From Rhodococcus sp. P1Y (lineage in GTDB: Bacteria > Actinomycetota > Actinomycetes > Mycobacteriales > Mycobacteriaceae), in contig NZ_CP032762.1 in assembly GCF_003641205.1 (NCBI RefSeq), positions 5,600,001-5,664,000 of the forward strand: a stretch of 64,000 nucleotides of DNA. Reading direction: 5' to 3'. The notes under the pieces were generated by a model. The model worked only from the letters and a program-made list of their open reading frames with translations. It was not told the origin of the DNA and made no database searches. Below, piece after piece: positions 8,354 to 17,267 of this stretch. Both the position numbers and the translations under genes were made by a program. The first letter of the stretch is position 1, and each line of letters starts with the position of its first letter.

Positions 8354-9514
8354 TCACAATTTCAGGTCGTTCACCAAGGATTCGACCACGGATCGCAGGT
8401 TGCCGCCCGAATCTGCGGCCACACGGCGTTGCCTTTGATAGGACGCGCCACGTCGCGGAATTTCGGCTACCGAGGCCAGCTCGTCGGCACACCCGAGTCG
8501 AACGGCCGTCGGAGTGAGCTTCTCCAGCAGGTCGTTCAGATCGTCCGTCATCAAGCGCTCGTTGCTGTCCGCGTCGAGGATGATTTCCGCATCGAGGCCG
8601 TATCTGGCGGCCCGCCACTTGTTCTCCTGGACGTGCCACGGCGGCATGCTCGGGAGCACCTCACCTGCTTCCAGCCGTTCGTCGAGGTCGACGATGAGGC
8701 AGTGCGTCAGTGCTACGAGTGCAGCCAGTTCCCGTTTTGTGGACGCACCGTCACACACCCGAACCTCGATGGTTCCCCATTTCGGAGCCGGCCTGATGTC
8801 CCAGTGCATTCCACCGAGCTGTTCGATGACGCCGGTCTTCATCTGGTCGCGCACGAAGGCCTCGAACTGAGACCAGTCCTCGAACTGGAAAGGCAGACCG
8901 GCGGTCGGAAGTTGCTGGAACATCAACGCCCGATTGCTTGCATACCCGGTGTCGTTACCCGCCCAGATCGGCGACGAAGCAGACAGCGCGAGCAGGTGCG
9001 GGTACTGCAGCAGCAATGAGTTGAGAATCGGGAAAACCTTGTCCGGAGACGAGACTCCCACATGAACGTGGACACCCCAGATGAGCATCTGACGACCCCA
9101 CCACTGAGTCCTGGCGATCAGCTCGTCGTAACTCGGTGAGCGGGTCAGCACCTGTGTCGACCACTCTGCGAACGGATGCGTTCCCGCCGAGAACAATTCG
9201 ATTCCCAGCGGATCCGCGGCGCGCCGAACGAGATCCAACGAGTCTCCGAGATCGTCCATCGCCTCACCGACGTTCTCGCATACGCCCGTGACCAGTTCGA
9301 CGGTATTACGCAGGAGTTCCTTCGTGACCCGAGGGGTCTGCGCACCCGCCAACTCGGTGACACCGTCCATGACCTCGGCCGCAGAGTTGACCAGGTCGAG
9401 AGACTCACTGTCGACCAGGGCAATCTCCCACTCGACCCCGAGGGTCGGGCGGGAGGAACTGTTGAATTCGATAGCGGGCGCGGGGCCCGCGTGGTGTGCG
9501 GAGCGACCAGGCAT
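8354..9514 (-). CDS. Glutamate-cysteine ligase-type carboxylate-amine ligase (YbdK/GCS2 family)
   Basis: This 386-residue protein closely resembles M. tuberculosis Rv0433. It has PTLGVEWEIALVDSESLDLV at the start, then QWWGRQMLIWGVHVHVGVSS and NRALMFQQLPTAGLPFQFED. The family ligates carboxylates to amines using ATP and is annotated as weak glutamate-cysteine ligase. Mycolic-acid bacteria use mycothiol, so a true glutathione role is unlikely and the physiological substrate is open. It lies 15 bp downstream of sodC on the same strand, as in mycobacteria. Confidence 0.88.
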   Translation of the reverse strand: MPGRSAHHAGPAPAIEFNSSSRPTLGVEWEIALVDSESLDLVNSAAEVMDGVTELAGAQTPRVTKELLRNTVELVTGVCENVGEAMDDLGDSLDLVRRAADPLGIELFSAGTHPFAEWSTQVLTRSPSYDELIARTQWWGRQMLIWGVHVHVGVSSPDKVFPILNSLLLQYPHLLALSASSPIWAGNDTGYASNRALMFQQLPTAGLPFQFEDWSQFEAFVRDQMKTGVIEQLGGMHWDIRPAPKWGTIEVRVCDGASTKRELAALVALTHCLIVDLDERLEAGEVLPSMPPWHVQENKWRAARYGLDAEIILDADSNERLMTDDLNDLLEKLTPTAVRLGCADELASVAEIPRRGASYQRQRRVAADSGGNLRSVVESLVNDLKL

Positions 9515-9529
9515 TACGGTCGCGTTCGC

Positions 9530-10222
9530 CTAGTCCAGAACCGCGCAGGCGGCCCGGCCGCCTGCATCACCGGTCATCAAGGTGTTCATGTCAGGCACGG
9601 TGGCGCCGTCGGCGAGTGTGTAGCGAGGCGGGATATTCGCGAAGTTGTCCGGGCCTTCGTGAATGATGATCGACCGTCCACCGTCGGCGCGCAGATCCTC
9701 CAGCGTGACTGCATCGGTCGTCGTCGTCAGGCTGGCGGTGCCGTCTTCCCTGACCTGAAGCGACGTCAGGTCACCGCTCGATGGATGCTCGGTGCGGCCG
9801 TCGACCTGGAGATGACCACCTGCGGACAGAAACGCACCCGGCTCGCCGCCTGCCGGCGCGACCGAGTTGGGCTCGCACGCTCCGACGGTGTGGATGTGCA
9901 GCCCGTGGAAGCCCGGTGTCAGATCCTCGGCCTCGATGGTGACAACGAGATGATCGTCCTCGGAGGTGAACGAAACGGTGCCGACCGTGGCGCCTGCGGC
10001 GTTCTTGAACTCGGACTCGATGGTGCTCTCCGGAGCGTCAGCGGCGACGCCGTGTCCGCTCGGATCCTCGTGGCCGGTCCAGACGGCGGGGGTCGTGCCC
10101 GGAACGTCGGAGGGAGTCTCGGGAGCCGTGCACGCGACCACACCGAATGCGGCCACTGCAACCACGGGGGTCACCAAGCGCCAGGAGCGGATCGCCGATC
10201 GGACAGAACTGGTCGGTGCCAT
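9530..10222 (-). CDS. sodC: Cu/Zn superoxide dismutase, lipoprotein
   Basis: This 230-residue protein dismutates superoxide outside the cytoplasm. The N-terminus is a lipoprotein signal ending in FGVVAC, followed by a Pro/Thr-rich linker. The SOD domain shows the metal-ligand segments GFHGLHIHTVGACE, GGHLQVDG and IIIHEGPDN, and the C-terminal DAGGRAACAV with the conserved arginine. I chose the ATG at 10222 because a GAAGGAG site lies about 9 bases upstream; a longer frame starting at 10267 has no such site. Gene order with the carboxylate-amine ligase and virR-like gene matches mycobacteria. Confidence 0.95.
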   Translation of the reverse strand: MAPTSSVRSAIRSWRLVTPVVAVAAFGVVACTAPETPSDVPGTTPAVWTGHEDPSGHGVAADAPESTIESEFKNAAGATVGTVSFTSEDDHLVVTIEAEDLTPGFHGLHIHTVGACEPNSVAPAGGEPGAFLSAGGHLQVDGRTEHPSSGDLTSLQVREDGTASLTTTTDAVTLEDLRADGGRSIIIHEGPDNFANIPPRYTLADGATVPDMNTLMTGDAGGRAACAVLD

Positions 10223-10328
10223 GGAAAGAGCTCCTTCGTGGGGCCGGGCGAACGTTGCATCGATCATAACTATGCCCGGTAGTAGTGGCTCGACGGGCTC
10301 AGCTGCAGAAGATCTGTGTGCACTTCGG

Positions 10329-10856
10329 TCACTGCGTGACCATGACGATGACCCCGTTCCCGAAGCCGGTCACCGTCCTAGGCAGTGCCGCCGCGGTCGC
10401 GCCCAGCTGCTGGGCGATCTCCTCCGCCGCGCTCTCGGCGCCGGAATCAGTGCCGTAGTACACCGTGGTGGAGGCGACCTGAGTCTCGGCGTAGTTCCCG
10501 GTCTCCGCGATCGTCCACCCTTCGGCGGTCAGAGTCGCCGCCGTCGTAGCAGCAAGACCAGACACGTCACTGTTGTTCAGTACCCGAAGATCGATGTCGG
10601 CTGGTCCCGCCGACGTGGTCGGTGCACTCGACGTGGTCGAGGTTACCGCGGGCGACTGTCCAGCTCCGCTTGCGGGCGTAGTCGCCGCGACCTCGCTGGT
10701 GGCCTCGGGGGCGGCGGCTTCGTCGCCGCCGGAATCGGTCAAGGACAACGCACCGATCGCCGCGAACAGAATCGCGAGCGAAATGAGAACCATCGCCAGG
10801 GCGCGGAGCGGAGGGCCGGACGATTCCGGATTGGGACTGCTCACACCGACAGACAC
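10329..10856 (-). CDS. virR: Membrane-anchored LytR_C-domain protein (VirR-like)
   Basis: The 175-residue protein has one transmembrane helix (residues about 19-40), a Thr/Ser/Ala/Pro-rich linker, and a C-terminal LytR_C domain starting at IDLRVLNNSDVSGLAATTA. Its place between the DUF3263 gene and sodC matches Rv0431 (VirR), which affects cell-wall integrity and membrane-vesicle release in M. tuberculosis. The symbol is based on synteny and architecture. The start is a GTG at 10856. Confidence 0.78.
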   Translation of the reverse strand: MSVGVSSPNPESSGPPLRALAMVLISLAILFAAIGALSLTDSGGDEAAAPEATSEVAATTPASGAGQSPAVTSTTSSAPTTSAGPADIDLRVLNNSDVSGLAATTAATLTAEGWTIAETGNYAETQVASTTVYYGTDSGAESAAEEIAQQLGATAAALPRTVTGFGNGVIVMVTQ

Positions 10857-10925
10857 TAGTGGATTGCCACGGCGTCACCGGACATGCGCCGCTTCTTCAC
10901 ATGCGCCGCCTCGGACAGTACTGCT

Positions 10926-11255
10926 CTAGACCTCGAAGCCGAGTCGACGTGCCGCCCGGGCCTTCTGCCTGCTCGCCCGGAGCCTACGAAGACGCTTGAC
11001 CAGCATCGGGTCTGCGGCAAGGGACTCGGGACGATCGACGAGAGCGTTGAGAACCTGGTAGTACCGGGTTGCGGACATCGAGAAAAGTTCCTTGATGGCC
11101 TCTTCTTTTGCACCGGCGTACTTCCACCACTGACGCTCGAACGACAGGATGTCGTGCTCCCGACGCGTCAGACCGTCGGCGCCGACCTCGTTGATGTCTT
11201 TGGTTTTGTCCGATTGCTGAGATTGGTTCTGCTCACGCGCTGCTGCGCCGTCCAT
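10926..11255 (-). CDS. DUF3263 family small protein
   Basis: This 109-residue protein matches the actinobacterial DUF3263 family (Rv0430 in M. tuberculosis). The core LTRREHDILSFERQWWKYAG is followed by a helix-turn-helix-like SMSATRYYQVLNALVDRPES and a basic tail. The fold hints at DNA binding but no function is established. A GAGGAG site sits four bases before the ATG. It is the first gene of the virR/sodC/ligase group and is divergent from def. Confidence 0.85.
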   Translation of the reverse strand: MDGAAAREQNQSQQSDKTKDINEVGADGLTRREHDILSFERQWWKYAGAKEEAIKELFSMSATRYYQVLNALVDRPESLAADPMLVKRLRRLRASRQKARAARRLGFEV

Positions 11256-11507
11256 CTCACTCCTCGACTTCCAGGACCCGCGTCAGCAGGTCCCTCACTC
11301 TGTGCCTAGTTGCCGCCATGCCGGTCCCCCTCGACCCGCGTCGACGCACCCGAAGACGGGGCAGCCGGCACGAAATTACACGCGTGTGTTTCGGGTTCAT
11401 TCAACCACGGTGAGCACGACCCGGCGGGCGCGTGCGCTACTCGCGGCGAGTCGCGCGTCGTCACCGTGTGCACCGACTCACCGCCGACGCCAGTATTCTT
11501 GTCGACC

Positions 11508-12104
11508 ATGGCAATTCTCCCGATCCGGATCGTCGGCGACCCGGTCCTGCACACCCCGACTTCCCCCGTCACCCAGACGCCGGCCGAACTCGCCGACCTT
11601 ATCGCGAACATGTACGAGACGCTGGCCGCTGCGAACGGTGTCGGCCTCGCTGCGAACCAGGTCGGCGAACCACTCCGGTTGTTCATCTACGACTGCCCGG
11701 ACGAGGGCCCCGACGGTAAGGTGATTCGGCGCACAGGCGCAGTGATCAACCCGGTCCTCGAGACCTCGGACATTCCCGAGACCATGCCCGATCCCGATGA
11801 CGACGACGAAGGTTGCCTGTCCGTCCCCGGCGAGCAATACCCGACCGGCCGCGCCGACTGGGCGCGAGTCACCGGCACCGACGCCAGCGGTGAGCCCGTC
11901 GACATCGAAGGAAAGGGCTTCTTCGCACGGATGCTGCAGCACGAGGTCGGGCATCTCGACGGCTTCCTGTACGTCGACGTTCTCATCGGGCGAAACGCAC
12001 GGGCCGCGAAGAAGGCCATCAAGCGCGCCGGTTGGGGCAAGCCTGGCCTGTCGTGGATTCCGGGCACCGTCGACGATCCGTTCGGTCACGACGAGGAAGA
12101 CTGA
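11508..12104 (+). CDS. def: Peptide deformylase
   Basis: This 198-residue metalloenzyme removes the formyl group from nascent protein N-termini. All three motifs are present: GVGLAANQ (about residue 44), EGCLSVP (about 101, metal-ligand cysteine) and HEVGHLDG (about 145, two metal-ligand histidines and the catalytic glutamate). The ATG at 11508 gives the family's [14 protein letters not shown] start. The insertion between motifs 1 and 2 is typical of actinobacterial enzymes. The stop is immediately followed by the GTG of the next gene. Confidence 0.96.
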   Translation: MAILPIRIVGDPVLHTPTSPVTQTPAELADLIANMYETLAAANGVGLAANQVGEPLRLFIYDCPDEGPDGKVIRRTGAVINPVLETSDIPETMPDPDDDDEGCLSVPGEQYPTGRADWARVTGTDASGEPVDIEGKGFFARMLQHEVGHLDGFLYVDVLIGRNARAAKKAIKRAGWGKPGLSWIPGTVDDPFGHDEED

Positions 12105-13046
12105 GTGGTCTCTGCAGTTGCGCTGGGCACTCGCGTCACGATGCGGTACCGGCTTCCGCCCGGGCACAGTCATCCGATGACCGACGTGATCGGGACGTTG
12201 ATCGAGAACGCCGACTCGGTTGTTGCTGTCGAAGCTTCGGACGGACGAATCGTCAGGGTCGCGCCGGATCGCGTCGTCGCACTCAAGGCGCTCGGTTCGC
12301 GTCCGATCAGAACATCCGAGATTCGCGCGCTCGAGAGTGCAGCAGCCGACGGATGGCCTGGCGTCGACCAGGAATGGATCGACGGGTGGCTACTACGCGC
12401 CGGTCACGGGTTCACCGGTCGGGCGAATTCGGCGGTGCCGTTGGCGCCGCAGGCCTCTCGCGCGTCGCTGGGGAAGGTGGAAGCGTGGTTCGCCGCCCGC
12501 GGACTTCCGGCGGTGTTGCTGCTTCCAGACCGGCTCGGCGACGCTCCTGCCGGTTGGACCACCCGTCACGAGACGCTGGTGATGGCCGGCGATATATCCA
12601 GGTTGGAACTGCCGCCGGAGTCCGTGTCGGTGATCTCGGCCGCGCCGGACGACGACTGGCTCGGGCTCTATCGCTACCGCGGAAGACCGTTGCCCGACGG
12701 TGCCCTCGAGGTCATTACTGCAGTACGCGACGGCGTGGCCGGTTTCGCCCGATTCGGAAGTGCTGCCTCGGACATGCTGGCGATCGGCCGCGCCGCGGTG
12801 ACGGCCGCTCCGGACGGACGTCGATGGGTCGGCTTGACGGCCATCGAGGTGGCGGAGGAACACCGCCGCAACGGACTCGGGACGCGGATCTGCGGCGAGC
12901 TCGTCGTCTGGGGGCTCGAACACGGCGCAACACACGCGTACCTGCAGGTGTCGGCCGCCAACGAGGGCGCAATCGCGATGTACCGGGCGCTCGGGTTCAC
13001 CGAGCATCACCGGTATCGCTACGCCGACGTGACCGAAATGCCGTGA
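12105..13046 (+). CDS. GNAT acetyltransferase with N-terminal SH3-like domain (Rv0428c-like)
   Basis: This 313-residue protein directly follows def (TGA then GTG). The first 65 residues form a small beta domain (GTRVTMRYRL to RVAPDRVVALKAL) as in Rv0428c, a protein annotated as a histone-like acetyltransferase. The C-terminal half has the GNAT acetyl-CoA loop in VAEEHRRNGLGTRICGELV and the late motif LQVSAANEGAIAMYRALGF. The order def, this gene, xthA is conserved with mycobacteria. The substrate is unknown. Confidence 0.85.
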   Translation: MVSAVALGTRVTMRYRLPPGHSHPMTDVIGTLIENADSVVAVEASDGRIVRVAPDRVVALKALGSRPIRTSEIRALESAAADGWPGVDQEWIDGWLLRAGHGFTGRANSAVPLAPQASRASLGKVEAWFAARGLPAVLLLPDRLGDAPAGWTTRHETLVMAGDISRLELPPESVSVISAAPDDDWLGLYRYRGRPLPDGALEVITAVRDGVAGFARFGSAASDMLAIGRAAVTAAPDGRRWVGLTAIEVAEEHRRNGLGTRICGELVVWGLEHGATHAYLQVSAANEGAIAMYRALGFTEHHRYRYADVTEMP

Positions 13047-13128
13047 GCGAAAATACATAGCCCACTGTGAATTTTCGTTCACGTGCCGGCGCTTCGCCGT
13101 GTCGGTGACCTCGGCTAGTCTTGCCGCC

Positions 13129-13929
13129 GTGCGATTGGCTACCTGGAATGTGAACTCCGTCCGCTCTCGGCAGGATCGGATCGTCGACTGGTTGCAGCGG
13201 TCCGACATCGATGTCCTGGCGATGCAAGAGACCAAGTGCAAGGACGCGCAGTTTCCGTACGAGCGGTTCACCGACATCGGGTACGAGGTGGCTCACGTCG
13301 GGCTGAGCCAGTGGAACGGTGTTGCGCTGCTGTCCCGCGTCGGCCTGGACGACGTCCAGATCGGGTTCGAAGACCAGCCCGGCTTCAGCAAGGACCCGGA
13401 GGTCGAGGCAGTTCGCGAGGCGAGGGCGATCGGCGCGACCTGCGGTGGCGTCAGGGTGTGGAGCCTGTACGTGCCCAACGGCCGCGAACTATCCGACCCG
13501 CACTACACCTACAAGCTCGAATGGCTCGCGAAACTCCGCGCCGACGCCCAGGCCTGGGTCTCGTCGGATCCGCAGGCTCAGATCGCGTTGGTGGGTGACT
13601 GGAATATCGCGCCGACCGACGACGACGTGTGGGACCCTGCGCTGTTCGAAGGCAAGACCCACACCTCGCAGCCCGAACGCGACGCCTTCGACGCCTTTGC
13701 CGAAGTCGGCTTCTCCGAGGTGACTCGCCAGTTCACTCCCGAGCCGCGAACGTTCACGTACTGGGACTACACCCAGCTGCGGTTCCCGAAGAAGCAAGGT
13801 CTACGCATCGACATGGCATTGGCGTCGCCTGCCCTCGCGGCACGTGTCTCCGGCGCGTCGATCGATCGCGAGGAGCGCAAGGGAAAGGGCGCGAGCGATC
13901 ACGCCCCGGTCGTCGTCGACATTTCCTGA
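13129..13929 (+). CDS. xthA: Exodeoxyribonuclease III
   Basis: This 266-residue member of the endonuclease/exonuclease/phosphatase family acts in base-excision repair as an AP endonuclease and 3' exonuclease. It shows MRLATWNVNSVRSR, the metal-binding AMQETKCKD, the LVGDWNIAPTDDDVWDP motif and the terminal KGASDHAPVVVDI. The GTG at 13129 is chosen because it yields the family's canonical start; the frame is open for ten more codons upstream. Its last 31 bp overlap a convergent membrane-protein gene. Confidence 0.95.
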   Translation: MRLATWNVNSVRSRQDRIVDWLQRSDIDVLAMQETKCKDAQFPYERFTDIGYEVAHVGLSQWNGVALLSRVGLDDVQIGFEDQPGFSKDPEVEAVREARAIGATCGGVRVWSLYVPNGRELSDPHYTYKLEWLAKLRADAQAWVSSDPQAQIALVGDWNIAPTDDDVWDPALFEGKTHTSQPERDAFDAFAEVGFSEVTRQFTPEPRTFTYWDYTQLRFPKKQGLRIDMALASPALAARVSGASIDREERKGKGASDHAPVVVDIS

Positions 13930-14489
13930 CGGTAAGTGCTTGCGGCAAGCGCTACCGCTCCGACGAGGATCAGCAGTCCGTGGGCGATGCGCACCCACGG
14001 CGGCGCGAAGAACTGGGGCAAGAACACTACGAAACCGGCGGCGAACACCCAGGCCTGCCACGTGCCGAGCCCGCGTGCGAGAACGATCGCGCCCACGGCG
14101 ATCGCCAGCAGCCCTGCGCCGAACATGACCGTCTGCGTGGGTCCGTACCGGATGGGTTCGGCCAGCTCCATCAGGCTGTAATCGCCGGAGTTCTGCGCCT
14201 GTGAGCCGAGGACGTTCAGTGCGAACGTCTCGGCGCCGTAGTACGGCAGTACGAGCCCGGCGCCGACCCATATCGCCACCTCTGCGCCGGCGCTGGCGCC
14301 GAGAGAGCGAACCGCGAGAGCGAGCGCCACGAACCCGATCATCGCGCTGACGTGCGCTGCCACCCACAGGGGTGAGGCGAAGGCGTCGGCGGCCGCGAGT
14401 CCGATCTCCGACGAGTAAGGGCGCAACACCGAGTAGGCCGCGAAGAATATTCCGGTGGCGACGAGCAATACGACCGCGGATCGCTGCAT
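13899..14489 (-). CDS. Hypothetical integral membrane protein
   Basis: I do not recognise a named family for this 196-residue protein. It has about six hydrophobic segments, starting with an N-terminal helix (AVVLLVATGIFFAAYSVLRP) and ending with RIAHGLLILVGAVALAAST. The ATG at 14489 is preferred because the GGGAG ribosome site is about 10 bases upstream; an upstream GTG at 14498 would sit on top of that site. A striking palindrome at 14504-14533 covers the leader, so the gene is probably specifically regulated. Confidence 0.6.
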   Translation of the reverse strand: MQRSAVVLLVATGIFFAAYSVLRPYSSEIGLAAADAFASPLWVAAHVSAMIGFVALALAVRSLGASAGAEVAIWVGAGLVLPYYGAETFALNVLGSQAQNSGDYSLMELAEPIRYGPTQTVMFGAGLLAIAVGAIVLARGLGTWQAWVFAAGFVVFLPQFFAPPWVRIAHGLLILVGAVALAASTYRQEMSTTTGA

Positions 14490-14503
14490 TGGTTTCACTC
14501 TCC

Positions 14504-14533
14504 CTCAATCGGAGAGCGTCGCTCTCCGTTGAG
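14504..14533. promoter_or_regulatory. 30-bp palindrome, likely operator
   Basis: The arms CTCAA-T-CGGAGAGCG and CGCTCTCCG-TTGAG are complementary apart from one extra base and flank a single T. The element lies immediately upstream of the membrane-protein start and overlaps its ribosome site. Further GAGAGC-like half sites occur at 14532-14537 and 14565-14577 (AGAGCA/TGCTCT). The layout resembles a TetR- or GntR-type operator; no cognate regulator is adjacent. Confidence 0.5.
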
Positions 14534-14582
14534 AGCAGTATTCACCGGCGCATCGCCGCGCGCAAGAGCAGTGCTCTCGCAT

Positions 14583-14909
14583 CTACTCGATCAGGTCGAG
14601 GAATTCAGGGTTCCGCGCGAGGTATCGGCGAACATAGGTGCAGATCGGGACGATGCGCCATCCCCTGTCCCTGGCGGTGTTCAGCGCGCCCCGGACGAGC
14701 ACAGCGGCCCACCCCCGATCGCCGAATTCCTCCTTGACGACCGTATGCATGAAGGCAACGGCCCCGTCGCCCGCATCCCGATAGCCCAGAATCCCGACGA
14801 GATCGTCGGCGACGAACAGGTCGAAACGCGCGTGGGTGACGTTGTCCTCGATACGAACCGCCGACGCGAGGGTTGAAGGCGACGCGAGATCCAATCGATC
14901 GTGATCCAT
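14583..14909 (-). CDS. Small GNAT-like (YjdJ-type) N-acetyltransferase
   Basis: This 108-residue protein is a minimal GNAT fold of the YjdJ type. It has FDLFVADDLVGILGYRDAGD, then AFMHTVVKEEFGDRGWAAVL with an acetyl-CoA-loop-like turn, and ends with the subgroup's IVPICTYVRRYLARNPEFLD including a conserved cysteine. The ATG at 14909 gives the expected length. It is about 45% identical by eye to the next gene upstream, so the two look like a tandem duplication. The substrate is unknown. Confidence 0.75.
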   Translation of the reverse strand: MDHDRLDLASPSTLASAVRIEDNVTHARFDLFVADDLVGILGYRDAGDGAVAFMHTVVKEEFGDRGWAAVLVRGALNTARDRGWRIVPICTYVRRYLARNPEFLDLIE

Positions 14910-15024
14910 GCCACCATCGTCGCGGCGGCGACCAGTCCTGTCTCGCGACCGAGATTTCGGATAGCAATTCGACGCAGCGCCGAGTTGCAACCGTTACGTC
15001 AGGGATCGTGAAAGTGGGAGATCT

Positions 15025-15348
15025 TCAGAGTGGGACGACGACGTCCGAATACTCTGGATTGGCGGAAACGAACCGCTGCACGTAGGTACAGACCGGCTTC
15101 ACCTTCCATCCATACGACCGAGCACTGTCCAGTGATCTGCGGACGAGAATTGCCGCGAGGCCTTGATGCCCGAAATCCTCGGTGACGACGGTGTGCATGA
15201 ACGACACAACATGGGTTCGACTGCGCTTGGTGGTGGACTCGACTTCGAAGTAGCCGACGATTCCTACCAGATCACCGTTGAGCCTCAACTCGAAGCGGTT
15301 CTGGTCGGTATTGATGGAGACATCTGCACTGGGAGTACTGGCAAGCAT
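15025..15348 (-). CDS. Small GNAT-like (YjdJ-type) N-acetyltransferase, paralogue
   Basis: This 107-residue protein is the paralogue of the 14583-14909 product. It shows the same order of motifs: FELRLNGDLVGIVGYFEV, SFMHTVVTEDFGHQGLAAIL and VKPVCTYVQRFVSANPEYSD. A very strong AAAGGAGGTG site lies 4 bases before the ATG, implying high translation. The 115 bp between the two paralogues contain no other gene. Confidence 0.75.
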   Translation of the reverse strand: MLASTPSADVSINTDQNRFELRLNGDLVGIVGYFEVESTTKRSRTHVVSFMHTVVTEDFGHQGLAAILVRRSLDSARSYGWKVKPVCTYVQRFVSANPEYSDVVVPL

Positions 15349-15614
15349 GGGTCACCTCCTTTACTTGGATAGATGGTTGGGTGGAGCGTCTGTGATCTTT
15401 ATGTGACCTGCACCACTATTAAACATGCGATTACTTAGCTTGTCACCCGTTTGTACCAACAAACCTTCGGTTCCGTAGGTCTGCAACCTCGTTGCAACAC
15501 GCGCGCTGGTAATCGTCATATAGAGCTGCGATCAGTGTTGTGATGCAACAACATTCATGCCGATCCACGCATCTGTCGCTGCGAGTTACATCGCTGCCGG
15601 TACTGTCACTCATC

Positions 15615-16454
15615 GTGAAGTTCCTACCGCTGACCCCCAACGGCGCGACGCCCGTCCGCGCACTCACCATCGCCGGCACCGATTCCGGTGGTGGCGCGGG
15701 CATTCAAGCCGACAGTCGCACCATGGCACTGTGCGGGGTCCATGCCTGCGTCGCCGTCGCGGCGGTCACCGTGCAGAACACCGTCGGAGTCAGCGGCTTT
15801 CACGAGATCCCACCCAGCGTGGTGGCCGATCAGATTCGAGTGGTCGCAAGCGACATCGGCGTCAGCGCCGCCAAGACCGGCATGCTCGCGTCGACCCAGA
15901 TCATCGAGGCGGTGACGGCAGTGTGCACCGAGGTCGGCATCGGTCGGAACGGATCGATCCCGCTCGTCGTCGACCCGGTGTGCGCGTCGATGCACGGCGA
16001 CCCTCTCCTGCACGAGGAAGCACTCGGTGCCGTCAGGAACACGCTTTTCCCTATCGCGACTCTCGTGACACCCAATCTCGACGAGATCCGCCTCATCACC
16101 GGCATCGACGTCGTCGACGACGCCACCGCGCATGCCGCGGCCGAGGCCCTGCATTCTCTCGGCGCGCAGTGGTCGCTGGTGAAAGGCGGGCACCTGAGGA
16201 CATCGGACAAGAGCACGGACATTCTGTTCGACGGTGACAAGTTCCTGGAGTTCTCCAGCCCTCGGATCGACACCGGCAACGATCACGGCGGCGGAGACAC
16301 GCTCGCGGCCGCCATCGCGTGCGCGCTGGCCAACGGTTACTCGGTTCCGGACGCCGTCGCATTCGGCAAGGAGTGGGTCACCGCATGCCTGGCAGCGTCC
16401 TACGACCTGGGCGCGGGACACGGGCCGGTGTCACCTCTGTGGAGACTGCACTAG
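15615..16454 (+). CDS. thiD: Hydroxymethylpyrimidine/phosphomethylpyrimidine kinase
   Basis: This 279-residue ribokinase-fold enzyme phosphorylates the pyrimidine precursor of thiamine twice. It contains LTIAGTDSGGGAGIQAD at the start, AAKTGMLAS, a PVCASMHGDPLL segment and the C-terminal ATP/anion-hole motif NDHGGGDTLAAAIACAL, where the usual GTGC is replaced by HGGG. I chose the GTG at 15615 because it gives normal family length; the frame is open 25 codons further up. No TPP riboswitch is seen before this gene, unlike thiO. Its 3' end overlaps the cyclase gene by 24 bp. Confidence 0.93.
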   Translation: MKFLPLTPNGATPVRALTIAGTDSGGGAGIQADSRTMALCGVHACVAVAAVTVQNTVGVSGFHEIPPSVVADQIRVVASDIGVSAAKTGMLASTQIIEAVTAVCTEVGIGRNGSIPLVVDPVCASMHGDPLLHEEALGAVRNTLFPIATLVTPNLDEIRLITGIDVVDDATAHAAAEALHSLGAQWSLVKGGHLRTSDKSTDILFDGDKFLEFSSPRIDTGNDHGGGDTLAAAIACALANGYSVPDAVAFGKEWVTACLAASYDLGAGHGPVSPLWRLH

Positions 16455-17236
16455 CCGCAGAATCTTCAAGTCCTCCGGGACACCGTTGAGCTTCGGGGCG
16501 AAGAAGCCGCGTCGATAAGGCCTCGCCGCGAGCCCGAGTTCCTCGAGGGTACCTGCGGGAAGTGCGTCGAACGCGACCTGCGACATCATGAGGTTGCCGT
16601 TGCCGCCGGTCTGCATGACCCTCGCCGCAACGGTGACGTCGACGCCGAGCCAGTCCGAACCGATCTGACGTGGGCTACCGGTGTGAATGCCGACTCGCAT
16701 CGTCGGCGTGTATCCGTCGACGTCCACGAATGCGAGTGCCTCGCGCGCGGCCACCGCGGCTGTGAGCGCCTGGTCGGGCCGATAGAAGACCGCCATGACG
16801 CCATCACCCAGACGTTTGACGACATGGCCGCCGTTCGCCGCCACGGCAGGCTCGACAGCCTTGGACACCTTGCGCAGCAGTGTCAGAGTGTCGGTGTCTC
16901 CTGCCACGAGGGACCACGACGAGAATCCCACGAGGTCGGTGAACACAATCGTGACGTCGCGTTCACCGCGGCCGCGTCCGGTTCGTTCCAACACCGCCTG
17001 CCACAGCTGTAGTGCACCGAGACCGACCTCGCGCGACGCGCCTGGTTCGTCGTCGAGGAACCTGTCGGCCGCGCGGGCAACCGCCAACGCCGATCCCGAG
17101 CCGGCCATCGACAGCGGATCGCCGAACGTCGGGTCGCCGGGGAGGATCCGCCGCACCGCCGTACGACGTCGACCACCGCCGGGCTGCGGTTGACACCGCG
17201 CACCCATCGGAGGGTCGACGCCACGTACGGGTTCAT
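16431..17236 (-). CDS. Class III adenylate/guanylate cyclase, apparent frameshift near the N-terminus
   Basis: The catalytic domain occupies the C-terminal two thirds. It retains both metal aspartates (VFTDLVGFSS and RLGDGVMAVF) and the lysine of VVKRLGDG. In the later motif VDVTVAARVMQ the usual asparagine is replaced by threonine, while the arginine is kept. The natural N-terminus MNPYVASTLRWVRGVNRSPA starts at 17236 in one frame, whereas the rest (RRILPGDPTFGDPLSMAG onward) is in another. The frames would join near 17150-17175 with one base lost or two gained. If the frame is truly broken, translation might restart at the ATG at 17108. The partner convergent gene is thiD. Confidence 0.7.
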
Positions 17237-17267
17237 GAAAACGAGCGTAACCGACGGTTACACACAA

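Noticed and set aside
8354..9514. True glutathione biosynthesis gene gshA
   Set aside because: The protein belongs to the YbdK-type carboxylate-amine ligases and no gshB is nearby; mycolic-acid bacteria mainly use mycothiol.
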